Positions 43,751-51,630 of a stretch of DNA of 64,000 bases are shown one piece after another. The first letter of the stretch is position 1. Each line of letters opens with the position of its first letter. The notes beneath the pieces are model-generated. The model saw only the letters and a list, made by a program, of their open reading frames with translations. It ran no database searches and was not told the DNA's origin. Source of the stretch: Bradyrhizobium diazoefficiens (GTDB taxonomy: Bacteria > Pseudomonadota > Alphaproteobacteria > Rhizobiales > Xanthobacteraceae); NCBI RefSeq assembly GCF_016616235.1, contig NZ_CP067100.1:1299001-1363000 (forward strand). Reading direction: 5' to 3'. A program made the position numbers and the translations under genes.

Positions 43751-44635
43751 CTAAATCCCCAGAATCTTCCGCGCGTTCGCCTTCAACACCTTCGGCCGGA
43801 TCTCGTCGCGGATGTCGATCTTGGCGAAATCCGACAGCCAGCGGTCCGGCGTGATCACCGGCCAGTCCGAGCCGAACAGCATCTTGTCCTGCAGGATCGA
43901 GTTGATGTAGCGCACCAGGATCGGCGGGAAGTATTTCGGCGACCAGCCGGAGAGATCGATGTAAACGTTCGGCTTGTGGGTCGCGACCGACAGGGCCTCC
44001 TCCTGCCAGGGGAAGGAGGGGTGGGCGAGGATAATCTTGAGGTCGGGGAAATCGGCCGCGACGTCGTCCATGTACATCGGGTTGGAATATTTCAGCCGCA
44101 TCCCCATGCCGCCGGGCATGCCGGAGCCGACGCCGGTCTGGCCGGTGTGGAACAGCGCGATCGCGCCGCCATTGTTGATCTCTTCATAGAGCGGATAGGC
44201 CATGCGGTCGTTGGCGTAGAAGCCCTGCATGGTCGGATGGAATTTGAAGCCGCGCACACCGTACTCCTCGATCAGCTTGCGCGCCTCTCGCACGCCCAGC
44301 TTGCCCTTGTGCGGGTCGATCGAGACGAAGGGGATGAGGACGTCGAGATGGTCGGAGGCGATCTCCAGCATCTCCTCGTTCTTGTAACGGCGGAAGCCGG
44401 TCTCGCGCTCGGCGTCGACCGGGAAGATCACCGCAGCGATGTTTTTCGAGCGGTAATAGGCCGCGGTCTCCGGCACCGTCGGCGGATGCTTGTGCGGCGA
44501 CTTGAAATATTCCGCCATCTGCGCCTGGAAATCGTCATAGCCGTCGTCGGGATGGGTGCCGCAGGGCTCCTCGGCGTGGGTGTGGATGTCGATGGCGACG
44601 ACGTTGTCGATATCAGGCAGCTTCAGCTTCGGCAT
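43751..44635 (-). CDS. Amidohydrolase family 2 metal-dependent hydrolase/decarboxylase
   Basis: A 294-residue TIM-barrel enzyme of the ACMSD/gamma-resorcylate decarboxylase-like group. The metal HxH is IDIHTHAEE near residues 15-23, a His pair follows in the middle (FKFHPTMQG and ILAHPSFPWQEE), and the catalytic Asp is in MLFGSDWPVITPDRWL. It likely hydrolyses or decarboxylates a carboxylate of aromatic origin. A pair of hot-dog dehydratase genes is divergent 132 nt away and may share the pathway or promoter. Confidence 0.87.
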   Translation of the reverse strand: MPKLKLPDIDNVVAIDIHTHAEEPCGTHPDDGYDDFQAQMAEYFKSPHKHPPTVPETAAYYRSKNIAAVIFPVDAERETGFRRYKNEEMLEIASDHLDVLIPFVSIDPHKGKLGVREARKLIEEYGVRGFKFHPTMQGFYANDRMAYPLYEEINNGGAIALFHTGQTGVGSGMPGGMGMRLKYSNPMYMDDVAADFPDLKIILAHPSFPWQEEALSVATHKPNVYIDLSGWSPKYFPPILVRYINSILQDKMLFGSDWPVITPDRWLSDFAKIDIRDEIRPKVLKANARKILGI

Positions 44636-44767
44636 GGGTGTCCTCCCGAGGGGTTGCCAAATTGATTATATGATATAACGAGTTTGGCAAGCGCTCATCG
44701 GCAGCTTTCGCGAATGAGCGTCCCTGCGCTAATGTCCTGGCAACTAAGAGGTACCGGGAGGCGGAAA

Positions 44768-45244
44768 ATGGTGGAGGTGCAGGCCTTTGAGACCGATTTC
44801 TGGAAGGACGCCAGATCGCGCAAGGTGTGGGACGAGATCGTCCCCGGCGAGCCCCGCAAGACCCTCCCCTGCACGCTGACGCGCGAGGCGATCGAGCTCT
44901 ACTGCAAATCGGTCGGCGAGACCCATCCGCTCTATTTCGACGAGGCCTATGCCAAGACGACGCGCTATGGCGGGCTGATCGCGCCCCCTTCGATCCACAT
45001 CATGCTGATGTTCGCGTGCACGCCGGCCGACGACTGGATGCGCTCGCCCGGCACGGTCAATGCCGGACAGTCCTGGAGCTACAACATCCCGGCCCGCCCC
45101 GGCGACGTCATCACTTTGCAGGCGCGTGCTCTCGACAAATTCATCAAGCGCGAGCGGCTGTTCGTGGTGCACGACAACGTCTTCTTCAACCAGAGCGGCG
45201 ACGTCATCTGTTCCGGCCGCGGCTGGACCATCCGGCCGGCTTGA
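44768..45244 (+). CDS. FAS1-like/MaoC-type dehydratase, N-terminal type
   Basis: A 158-residue hot-dog protein (VPGEPRKTLPCTLTREAI, then SVGETHPLYFDEAYAKTTRY and GLIAPPSIHIMLM) of the FAS1-like dehydratase group. The hydratase motif D-x4-H is represented by VGETHPLYFDE; these proteins usually pair with a partner that has the complementary half. The gene 12 nt downstream encodes such a partner. GGGAGG lies just before ATG 44768. Together they would hydrate an enoyl-CoA. Confidence 0.84.
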   Translation: MVEVQAFETDFWKDARSRKVWDEIVPGEPRKTLPCTLTREAIELYCKSVGETHPLYFDEAYAKTTRYGGLIAPPSIHIMLMFACTPADDWMRSPGTVNAGQSWSYNIPARPGDVITLQARALDKFIKRERLFVVHDNVFFNQSGDVICSGRGWTIRPA

Positions 45245-45256
45245 GGGGAGGGCGCC

Positions 45257-45691
45257 ATGACCGTCACGTTCGAAGGCCTCGAGGCCGGCGACACGATCGA
45301 AGGGCCGAACTTCGCGGTGACGCGCGAGTCTATCCGCCTGTTCTGCGATGCCTCGCTCGATTACAACCCGCTGCATCTCGACGACGAGTATATGAAGGGC
45401 AGTTTCGGCAAGACGCAGTTCGGCGGCGTCATCATGCATGGCATGAACAATTTCGGCCTGATCTCGCGCATGCTCACCGACTGGGCCTATCCGGCTGGGG
45501 CGATCCACAGGCGGCTGGAGACGCGCTGGTTGAAGCCGGTGCGCCCCGGCGACACCATCCGGCCGTCAGGAGTCATCAAGGCAAAACAGGTTACGGCCAA
45601 AGCGCGCTGGGTCCTCATCGATGTCGTCGTGCGGAACCAAGACCAGGAGCGGGTCGCAACCGGCGAGGCTATGATTGAGTTTCCGGCTTGA
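45257..45691 (+). CDS. MaoC-family enoyl-CoA hydratase/dehydratase
   Basis: A 144-residue hot-dog protein with the hydratase 2 motif: [20 protein letters not shown] near residues 31-50, then [18 protein letters not shown]. It has an intact D-x-N-P-x-H active-site sequence, unlike its neighbour. The gene starts 12 nt after the preceding dehydratase gene and has a GGGGAGGG ribosome site. It probably forms a heteromer that hydrates an unsaturated acyl-CoA in carboxylic-acid catabolism. Confidence 0.87.
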   Translation: MTVTFEGLEAGDTIEGPNFAVTRESIRLFCDASLDYNPLHLDDEYMKGSFGKTQFGGVIMHGMNNFGLISRMLTDWAYPAGAIHRRLETRWLKPVRPGDTIRPSGVIKAKQVTAKARWVLIDVVVRNQDQERVATGEAMIEFPA

Positions 45692-45902
45692 AAAGGGCCC
45701 GTTTCAGCCCTTTCTCGCTCAGCCGGTGGGGTTAATCAGCGCGGAATGGCCTGTTTGGATTGACATCACCTCCCCGCATGCCTTAAGAACCGCCCCGTCC
45801 CGGGCGGTCGGTCCGCCAGCGGGAAAAATCTCATTTTGCCACATTCGCGCGTGCCGAAACGGTAGTGCCGAACACGGCCTTTCGAACGTTCAGGATTCTG
45901 CC

Positions 45903-46028
45903 ATGAAGGTCCGTAACTCGCTGAAATCGCTGCGCGGTCGCCACCGCGCCAACCGTCTGGTCCGCCGCAAGGGCCGGGTCTATGTGATCAACAAGGTGCA
46001 GCGCCGCTTCAAGGCTCGCCAGGGCTGA
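45903..46028 (+). CDS. rpmJ: 50S ribosomal protein L36, cysteine-free form
   Basis: A 41-residue, strongly basic protein beginning [18 protein letters not shown] and ending [10 protein letters not shown], matching L36. It has no cysteine, so it is the zinc-independent C-minus form usual in alphaproteobacteria. AGGA lies 8 nt before ATG 45903. Upstream, ACCGCCC (45789-45795) and GGGCGGT (45802-45808) form a small hairpin in the leader. It stands alone and has a terminator-like stem after it. Confidence 0.95.
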   Translation: MKVRNSLKSLRGRHRANRLVRRKGRVYVINKVQRRFKARQG

Positions 46029-46113
46029 TTCGCCAAGGCTGATCCGCCAAGGCTGAATTGCCTGCGCGCGTCCTGCAAGACCACTGTCTCACACGAGTTT
46101 GACGCCGCCCCTG

Positions 46114-46141
46114 CTATGCAAGGGCGGCTTTACGCGTTTAG
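46114..46141 (+). terminator. Likely terminator after rpmJ
   Basis: GCCGCCC (46114-46120) and GGGCGGC (46132-46138) form a 7-bp stem followed by TTT. It is modest and lies just before the TPR gene. Confidence 0.5.
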
Positions 46142-46147
46142 ACTTGC

Positions 46148-46795
46148 ATGATGGCTGTGAGATTCCGTTTCGCGCGCACCCTGTGTCTGGCTCTTGTGCT
46201 GGGGACCGCCGGGCTGGCTCCAGCCTTGGCGCAGCAGATTGAGCCGCCGGCCCCGCCCGGCAAGGAGCAGAAGAAGCTTCCGGAAGCGCCGGCCAAGCTG
46301 CCGAAGGTCGATCGCAGCAAAAATCTCGATTTCCTGTTCGGCGCGCTGAAGGCTGCGCCCGACGAGGCCAGCGCCAAGCATGTCGAGGCGCGGATTTGGG
46401 CGATCTGGATTCACACTCCCAGCGACACCGCGGCGCTCCTGATGGCGCGGGCCAAGACCGCGGTCGAGGCGCAGAAGATCGAGGTCGCGATCAAGCTGCT
46501 GGATTCGGTCATCAAGCTCAGGCCCGACTATATCGAGGCCTGGAACCGGCGTGCCACGCTTTACTACATGCAGAACGACTACGGCCGCTCGCTCGCCGAC
46601 ATCCGCGAGGTGCTGATCCGGGAGCCCCGCCATTTCGGCGCGCTCGCAGGCCTCGGCATGATCATGCAGGAGATCGGCGACGAGAAGCGCGCGCTCGAGG
46701 CCTACCGCAAGGCCCTCGCGGTCAACCCGCACCTTGAGAAGATCCCCGAGCAGGTCAAGGCGCTGACCGAGAAGGTCGAAGGCCGCGATATTTAG
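46148..46795 (+). CDS. Exported TPR-repeat protein
   Basis: A 215-residue protein with a signal peptide (FARTLCLALVLGTAGLAPALAQ), a Pro/Lys-rich linker to about residue 50, then tetratricopeptide units: LLDSVIKLRPDYIEAWNRRA, SLADIREVLIREPRHFGAL and ALEAYRKALAVNPHLEKIP. It is likely a periplasmic scaffold. No partner is indicated by the neighbours. ATG 46148 and ATG 46151 are both possible. Function unknown beyond TPR-mediated binding. Confidence 0.85.
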   Translation: MMAVRFRFARTLCLALVLGTAGLAPALAQQIEPPAPPGKEQKKLPEAPAKLPKVDRSKNLDFLFGALKAAPDEASAKHVEARIWAIWIHTPSDTAALLMARAKTAVEAQKIEVAIKLLDSVIKLRPDYIEAWNRRATLYYMQNDYGRSLADIREVLIREPRHFGALAGLGMIMQEIGDEKRALEAYRKALAVNPHLEKIPEQVKALTEKVEGRDI

Positions 46796-46863
46796 AGCAC
46801 GATCCGGACCGGAAGGGCCGCGTTAGCGCAAATTGTGCAGCGGTTTCCGGTAAGATCGTGCTC
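46795..46863. repeat. Palindromic repeat, GAGCACGATCCGGA family
   Basis: The arms GAGCACGAT (from 46795) and GATCGTGCTC (46854-46863) are inverted; CCGGACCGGAA and TTTCCGGT form inner arms. It is a divergent relative of the element at 9283-9379 and abuts the TPR stop codon, so it may serve as a terminator. Confidence 0.6.
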
Positions 46864-46997
46864 GAGCAAATTACGGACAAGTCGATCAGCTCTTGAGCCG
46901 GTGCGGCGGAGGTGGATTAACCACGATGAGACGCGCCGCGTTGCAAGGGGTATTGGCGCCGCGGCCGCGGGCTTACCTTCATGGCAGGAGCACGGCC

Positions 46998-47258
46998 ATG
47001 AAGCGTTTGATCCTTGCAGGTACATTGCTGCTGGCGTCGGGGACGGTGAGTCTCGCCGACGGATTGTTCTGGGTGGTCGGCAACCGCGCCACCGGCAAAT
47101 GTCACATCGTGACCAGCAATCCTGTGATCGACGGCGACATCTGGTTTGGGGACGGCCCCTATAAGTCCAAGGCCGACGCCAAGCTTGCCCGTTCGACGAT
47201 CCGCGCCTGTCCCGCGGTTACGGCGGACGAGGAAAAGGCCGAGGACAGCTCGAACTAG
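46998..47258 (+). CDS. Small secreted hypothetical protein
   Basis: An 86-residue protein with a signal peptide (LILAGTLLLASGTVSLA) and a short domain, WVVGNRATGKCHIVTSNPVI then WFGDGPYKSKADAKLAR, that looks conserved but is unknown to me. Two cysteines (GKCHIV and IRACPAV) could form a disulfide. ATG 46998 has AGGAG 8 nt upstream. Its stop is 8 nt from that of a convergent small gene. Confidence 0.7.
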   Translation: MKRLILAGTLLLASGTVSLADGLFWVVGNRATGKCHIVTSNPVIDGDIWFGDGPYKSKADAKLARSTIRACPAVTADEEKAEDSSN

Positions 47259-47265
47259 CCTGCAC

Positions 47266-47448
47266 TCAGTGCAGGACGCTGCCGCCGCGCTCGGTAAGGC
47301 CGCGATCGGCTGCTGCGGCGTAAGCCTTTGCCAGCTCCGCCTCGAGATGCTCGTTGATGAGGAGCAGCGCGCGCACGGCACCACGCAGGTCGCCGTTGCA
47401 GCTCGCCACGATCTCATCGATCGCAGTGTCGTTGGATCTGAAGCTCAT
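47266..47448 (-). CDS. Small helical hypothetical protein
   Basis: A 60-residue protein (DEIVASCNGDLRGAVRALLL, then INEHLEAELAKAYAAAADRG) predicted to be mostly helix. GGAGA lies 8 nt before ATG 47448. The first half resembles DUF-type small proteins seen in Rhizobiales, but I cannot name it. It converges on the secreted-protein gene. Confidence 0.6.
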   Translation of the reverse strand: MSFRSNDTAIDEIVASCNGDLRGAVRALLLINEHLEAELAKAYAAAADRGLTERGGSVLH

Positions 47449-47777
47449 CGAAAATTCTCCGGTTCAAATCAGGACAAATCCTGCCGGCCAATTCCTCACA
47501 TCCCCGAGGTTGCGAGGAGGATCGGCGCCCACCCGCGTCTAGATGGCGGAACCGACCGTGGCGATTATATGGAAGCCGCGATGACGACTGCATGAAGCTG
47601 GTCCGAGGCTTGTGTGCCACGGGAACTGACATTGATTTTACTCAGCTTTTTGGTTCGGCAATTATGCACATATCCACAGCCCCCCATTTGCGGTGGAATT
47701 GCTGAAGCCGACGGAGCGAAACTGGCTTCCGCCAAACCCGTAGCTGCGATGTGCACTGGATTTCCCGGACAGTCTCC
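47449..47777. other. 329-nt divergent intergenic region, no gene seen
   Basis: It lies between the 60-residue protein and the alpha/beta hydrolase. The GTG at 47751 is an alternative hydrolase start. Around 47630-47690 the base composition is lower in G+C, as in a promoter. I see no firm coding frame, RNA or repeat. Confidence 0.45.
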
Positions 47778-48734
47778 ATGATCGTGATGTCAGTCGTGAC
47801 CGCGCTGGTTCTGCTGGCGCTGATCACGCAGGCCGGCGTTGTGGCCGTGCAGCGCGCCTTTCCGCCGCAGGGACGGATGATCGAGGTCGAGGGCGCGAGC
47901 CTCCACGTCGTCGACGTCGGTCCGCGCGATGCCGGCCTGCCGATCGTGATGCTGCACGGCGCGAGCTCCAATCTGGAGGCGATGCGGCGCCCGCTCGGCG
48001 ACATGCTCGCCAGCGATCATCGCGTCATCCTGATCGACCGTCCGGGCCACGGCTGGAGCACGCGCGCGCGGCGGCAGGATTCGACGCCACAGATCCAGGC
48101 GCGGATGATCGACGAGACGCTTGGCAAGCTCGGGATCGAACGCGCCGTGTTCGTGGTGCATTCCTGGAGCGGCGCGCTGGGCGCGCGGATCGCGCTCGAT
48201 TATCCTGGCCGCGTCGCCGGCCTCGTGATGCTCGCGCCCGTCACCCATCCCTGGCGCGGCGGTGTCGGCCGATACAACGAGATCATCGCAACGCCGGTGA
48301 TCGGCCCGCTGCTCGCCTACACGATCACGCTGCCGCTCGGCTACTTTCTCGCCGAACCCGGCGCGCGCGACGTGTTCCTGCCGCAGATGATGCCCGATGG
48401 TTTCGTGCAGGACTCCGCGACGCCGCTCTTGCTGCGCCCGCGCGAGTTCATCGCCAATGCCTATGATCTGCTGACGCTGAAGCAAGCGGTGACTGCGCAA
48501 GCTCCGCGTTATGGCGAGATCAAGGTGCCGGTCACCATCATCGCCGGCGAGCCGGACAAGACGGTGAGGACCGAGATCCACGCGCGTCCGTTCGCAGCTC
48601 TGCTGCCGAACGCCAAGCTGATTGTGCTGCCCGATCTCGGCCACATGGTGCAGAACGCGGTGCCGGATCTGGTGAAGACGGAGATCGAGACCATGATCGA
48701 AAGAATCACCCCGGCGCAGGCGGCCGCCGATTAG
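47778..48734 (+). CDS. Membrane-anchored alpha/beta hydrolase
   Basis: A hydrolase of about 318 residues. An N-terminal hydrophobic segment (VVTALVLLALITQAGVVAVQ) would anchor it, followed by an alpha/beta fold: VMLHGASSN (oxyanion loop), RPGHGWSTR, nucleophile Ser in VVHSWSGALGARI near residue 140, the acid in AGEPDKTVR, and His in LPDLGHMVQ. ATG 47778 is chosen because GTG 47751 lacks a ribosome site, though either is possible. Substrate unknown. Confidence 0.85.
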   Translation: MIVMSVVTALVLLALITQAGVVAVQRAFPPQGRMIEVEGASLHVVDVGPRDAGLPIVMLHGASSNLEAMRRPLGDMLASDHRVILIDRPGHGWSTRARRQDSTPQIQARMIDETLGKLGIERAVFVVHSWSGALGARIALDYPGRVAGLVMLAPVTHPWRGGVGRYNEIIATPVIGPLLAYTITLPLGYFLAEPGARDVFLPQMMPDGFVQDSATPLLLRPREFIANAYDLLTLKQAVTAQAPRYGEIKVPVTIIAGEPDKTVRTEIHARPFAALLPNAKLIVLPDLGHMVQNAVPDLVKTEIETMIERITPAQAAAD

Positions 48735-48740
48735 ATACGT

Positions 48741-48836
48741 TCTCGAGCGACGTGGAGACCGGTTCGCGTGAAGAAAACGCGTCAAAACAAGAAGCCACCG
48801 CTTCGGTCCTGATTCCGATCAGAACCGAAGCTGTGG
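48741..48836. repeat. Intergenic repeat with long hairpin, ACCGGTTCGCGTGAAG family
   Basis: The right part, 48795-48813 and 48818-48836, forms a stem of about 19 bp with three or four mismatches and a 4-nt loop. The left part (GAGACCGGTTCGCG to ACGCGTC) resembles a Bradyrhizobium repeat that I recall. It lies between convergent genes and can serve as a terminator on both strands. Confidence 0.65.
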
Positions 48837-48854
48837 CGGCCGCCATCGACGCGC

Positions 48855-49250
48855 CTACTGCTTGATCTTCCCGTCCTTGTCGAACTGCGAGACGTATGCC
48901 CAGAGATTGTTGATCTCGTTCTCGTTCTTGATGCCGGCGAAGGCCATCTTGGTGCCGGGAATCTTGGCCTTGGGGTCCTTGATGTATTCCTTGAACTGCG
49001 CCTCGTTCCAGGTGATGCCGGAATTCTTGTTCGCGTCGGAATAGTTGTAGTCCGGCGCGGTGCCGGACTTGCGGCCGTCGAGACCGTTGAGCTCGGGACC
49101 CACCTTGTTCTTGGCGCCTTCGCCGATCGCGTGGCAGGCCAGGCATTTGTTGAACGACGATTTGCCGGCCGCGACATCCTGCGCCATCGCGGCGGGTGCG
49201 GTCGCAGTCGCGGTGAGGATCATCAGTGCGCCAAAAGTCAGTTTTGTCAT
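48855..49250 (-). CDS. Periplasmic class I cytochrome c
   Basis: A 131-residue c-type cytochrome, similar in layout to cytochrome c2/c550. There is a signal peptide (ILTATATAPAAMAQ), heme-binding CLACH near residue 36-40, and an axial Met in GTKMAFAG near residue 101. ATG 49250 starts the signal; an open frame further upstream is not family-like. It would carry electrons between a dehydrogenase and a terminal oxidase or reaction partner. No other redox gene is adjacent, though the glycolate dehydrogenase genes begin 278 nt away, divergently. Confidence 0.9.
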   Translation of the reverse strand: MTKLTFGALMILTATATAPAAMAQDVAAGKSSFNKCLACHAIGEGAKNKVGPELNGLDGRKSGTAPDYNYSDANKNSGITWNEAQFKEYIKDPKAKIPGTKMAFAGIKNENEINNLWAYVSQFDKDGKIKQ

Positions 49251-49528
49251 CGGGTGCTCTTCGTCTCTTCCCTGGTGGGTCTGGCCTGGTCGTCTGTTGC
49301 CCGTCGGCAATCGTCAGGCCTGCCGGTTGTGGCAGGCCCGCCCGGCTTGGACAAGCCATGAAACCATGACAGGTTTCATGGCTGCCTACTTGTCCCAGAG
49401 CGAAGTCGCCCGCGATCATCGCTCCGACTTTCGGATGACCTACCCAAACAGGCGCGGACGTGGTTGATTTGCCGTGATAAATCGACGGTTCGCCGTGAGC
49501 CGGAAGGGACAATGCCAAAGGATTTGCT

Positions 49529-51022
49529 ATGGCCATCATGATGCCTGCGAGTGATCAGGCGGTGCTCGCGCGCCGCGCTGAGATCGTGGCTGCATTGCGC
49601 GCCATCGTGCCCGGCGAGGGCGTGATCGATACGCCTGCCGAGATGCGGGCCTACGAGTCCGACGGGCTGACCGCCTATCGGCAGCCGCCGATGGTCGTGG
49701 TGCTGCCCGATACGACCGAGCAGGTCTCGCTCGTCCTGAAATATTGTGCTGAACACGGCATCAAGGTGGTGCCGCGCGGCTCCGGCACCTCGCTGTCCGG
49801 CGGCGCGCTGCCGCTCGAGGACGGCGTGCTGCTCGGCCTCGGCAAGTTCAAGCGCATCCGCGAGATCGATTTCGACAACCGCGTCGTCGTCACGGAGCCC
49901 GGCGTCACCAATCTCGCCATCAGCCAGGCGGTCGCCCATGCCGGCTTCTACTACGCGCCCGATCCGTCCTCGCAGATCGCCTGCTCGATCGGCGGCAATG
50001 TCGCGGAGAACTCCGGCGGCGTGCACTGCCTGAAATACGGCATGACCACCAACAACGTGCTCGGCTGCGAGATCGTGCTGATGAGCGGCGAGATCCTGCG
50101 CATCGGCGGCAAGGGGTGCGAGAATTCCGGCTACGATCTGATGGGCGTCATCACCGGCTCGGAAGGGCTGCTCGGCGTCATCACCGAGATCACGGTGCGG
50201 ATCCTGCAAAAGCCGGAGACGGCGCGCGCGCTGATGGTGGGCTTTGCGGAGGTCGAGGCCGCCGGCGAATGCGTGGCGCGCATCATCGGCGCCGGCATCA
50301 TTCCCGGCGGGATGGAGATGATGGACAAGCCCGCGATCCACGCCGCCGAAGCCTTCGTCCATGCCGGCTACCCGCTTGACGTCGAGGCGCTGCTCATCAT
50401 CGAGCTCGACGGTCCCAAGATCGAGGTCGACGAGCTGATCACGCGCGTCGAGGCCATTGCGAACGGCTGCGGTTCGACCACCTGCCAGATCTCGACCTCG
50501 GAGGCCGAGCGCAATCTGTTCTGGGCCGGCCGCAAGGCGGCCTTCCCCGCCGTGGGCCGCATCTCACCCGACTATCTCTGCATGGACGGCACTATCCCGC
50601 GCGGCGCGCTGCCGAAGGCGCTGGCCCGCATCCGCGAGCTCTCGGAAAAATACCAGCTCGGCTGCGCCAACGTGTTCCACGCCGGCGACGGCAATCTGCA
50701 CCCGCTGATCCTCTACGATGCCAACAAGCCCGGCGAGATCGAACGCGCGGAAGCGTTCGGCGCCGACATCCTGCGCGCCTGCGTCGAGTTCGGCGGCGTG
50801 CTCACCGGCGAGCACGGCGTCGGCATCGAGAAGCGCGACCTCATGCCTGACATGTTCACCGAGATCGACCTCAACCAACAGCAGCGCCTCAAATGCGCCT
50901 TCGACGCGCAAGGCCTGCTCAATCCCGGAAAGGTGTTTCCGACCCTGCATCGCTGCGCCGAGCTCGGCCGCATGCATGTGCACGCGGGCAAGCTGGCGTT
51001 CCCCGACATTCCGCGGTTCTGA
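49529..51022 (+). CDS. glcD: Glycolate oxidase subunit GlcD (FAD-linked)
   Basis: A 497-residue FAD-dependent oxidase of the GlcD/PCMH group, which oxidises glycolate to glyoxylate together with GlcE and GlcF. PRGSGTSLSGGALPLEDGVL near residues 84-103 is the FAD loop; DPSSQIACSIGGNVAENSGG is the second FAD signature; the C-terminal half has NVFHAGDGNLHPLI and GVLTGEHGVGIEKR with catalytic His residues. AAGGA lies 6 nt before ATG 49529. Instead of joining glcE directly, it is followed by an opposing small gene and a terminator-like stem. Confidence 0.93.
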   Translation: MAIMMPASDQAVLARRAEIVAALRAIVPGEGVIDTPAEMRAYESDGLTAYRQPPMVVVLPDTTEQVSLVLKYCAEHGIKVVPRGSGTSLSGGALPLEDGVLLGLGKFKRIREIDFDNRVVVTEPGVTNLAISQAVAHAGFYYAPDPSSQIACSIGGNVAENSGGVHCLKYGMTTNNVLGCEIVLMSGEILRIGGKGCENSGYDLMGVITGSEGLLGVITEITVRILQKPETARALMVGFAEVEAAGECVARIIGAGIIPGGMEMMDKPAIHAAEAFVHAGYPLDVEALLIIELDGPKIEVDELITRVEAIANGCGSTTCQISTSEAERNLFWAGRKAAFPAVGRISPDYLCMDGTIPRGALPKALARIRELSEKYQLGCANVFHAGDGNLHPLILYDANKPGEIERAEAFGADILRACVEFGGVLTGEHGVGIEKRDLMPDMFTEIDLNQQQRLKCAFDAQGLLNPGKVFPTLHRCAELGRMHVHAGKLAFPDIPRF

Positions 51023-51028
51023 CGAAGG

Positions 51029-51054
51029 AAAGGACCTGCGGCGCAGGCCCTTTT
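51029..51054. terminator. Bidirectional terminator after glcD
   Basis: AAAGGACCTGC (51029-51039) and GCAGGCCCTTTT (51043-51054) pair with one mismatch around a GGC loop; the right arm ends in TTTT, and the left arm gives an AAA counterpart for the opposing gene. Confidence 0.75.
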
Positions 51055-51064
51055 CCAGGGCCGG

Positions 51065-51400
51065 TTACAACAGCCCGTACTGCGCCCGCTCGCGCTTCGC
51101 CAGCAGCGGCAGCGCTTCGCCGGCGATAAACGTCTTGAAATGCGCGCTCTCCTGATGCGCCTTGAAGGCGGCCTCGTCGCGGAACAGCTCGTAGAACAGG
51201 AACTGGGCCGGATTGTCCTTGCCCCGCGAGATCAGGAACAGCTTGACGCCGTCCTCGCGCTGCGCCTCCGGCAGGAAGCGGTCGAGGATCGCTGCGACCT
51301 TGTCGGCCTCGCCGGGCTTGGCCTCCCATTGCGCGACCACGAGCAGGCCGCCGCCATCGACGGCCTCGCTCAGAGACTTCTGCGTGGCATAGTGGTTCAT
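51065..51400 (-). CDS. Putative quinol/antibiotic-biosynthesis monooxygenase (ABM domain)
   Basis: A 111-residue dimeric ferredoxin-like protein (VVAQWEAKPGEADKVAAILD, then FLISRGKDNPAQFLFYELFR and FKAHQESAHFKTF) of the ABM family, which includes small cofactor-free monooxygenases such as YgiN. AGGAG precedes ATG 51400 by about 8 nt. It is on the opposite strand between glcD and glcE, splitting what is usually one operon. Its role in glycolate metabolism, if any, is unclear. Confidence 0.82.
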   Translation of the reverse strand: MNHYATQKSLSEAVDGGGLLVVAQWEAKPGEADKVAAILDRFLPEAQREDGVKLFLISRGKDNPAQFLFYELFRDEAAFKAHQESAHFKTFIAGEALPLLAKRERAQYGLL

Positions 51401-51630
51401 GGCTCTTGCTCCTTGCTGCTGGACTTCAAGTCTCGATCGCGATCGGTGTGAGCTTGTAGCGAAGGCCGGACCGGCTTGGTTCGCCGGTCATCGAAGTATC
51501 GATGTCGTGAAGGCTTCGGTCATGATCGAAGCGTGAGTGGCCCGGCGCAGGAGCTCGATCGCGCCGGTAATGGTCGCTGGCGACACGCCGCATTTGATTT
51601 TGGCGCCGAATTTCGCTACCGGCTTTTCCC

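Noticed and set aside
45675..45902. Longer frame upstream of rpmJ
   Set aside because: L36 is 41 residues in alphaproteobacteria, and ATG 45903 has a proper ribosome site; the extension is not conserved sequence.
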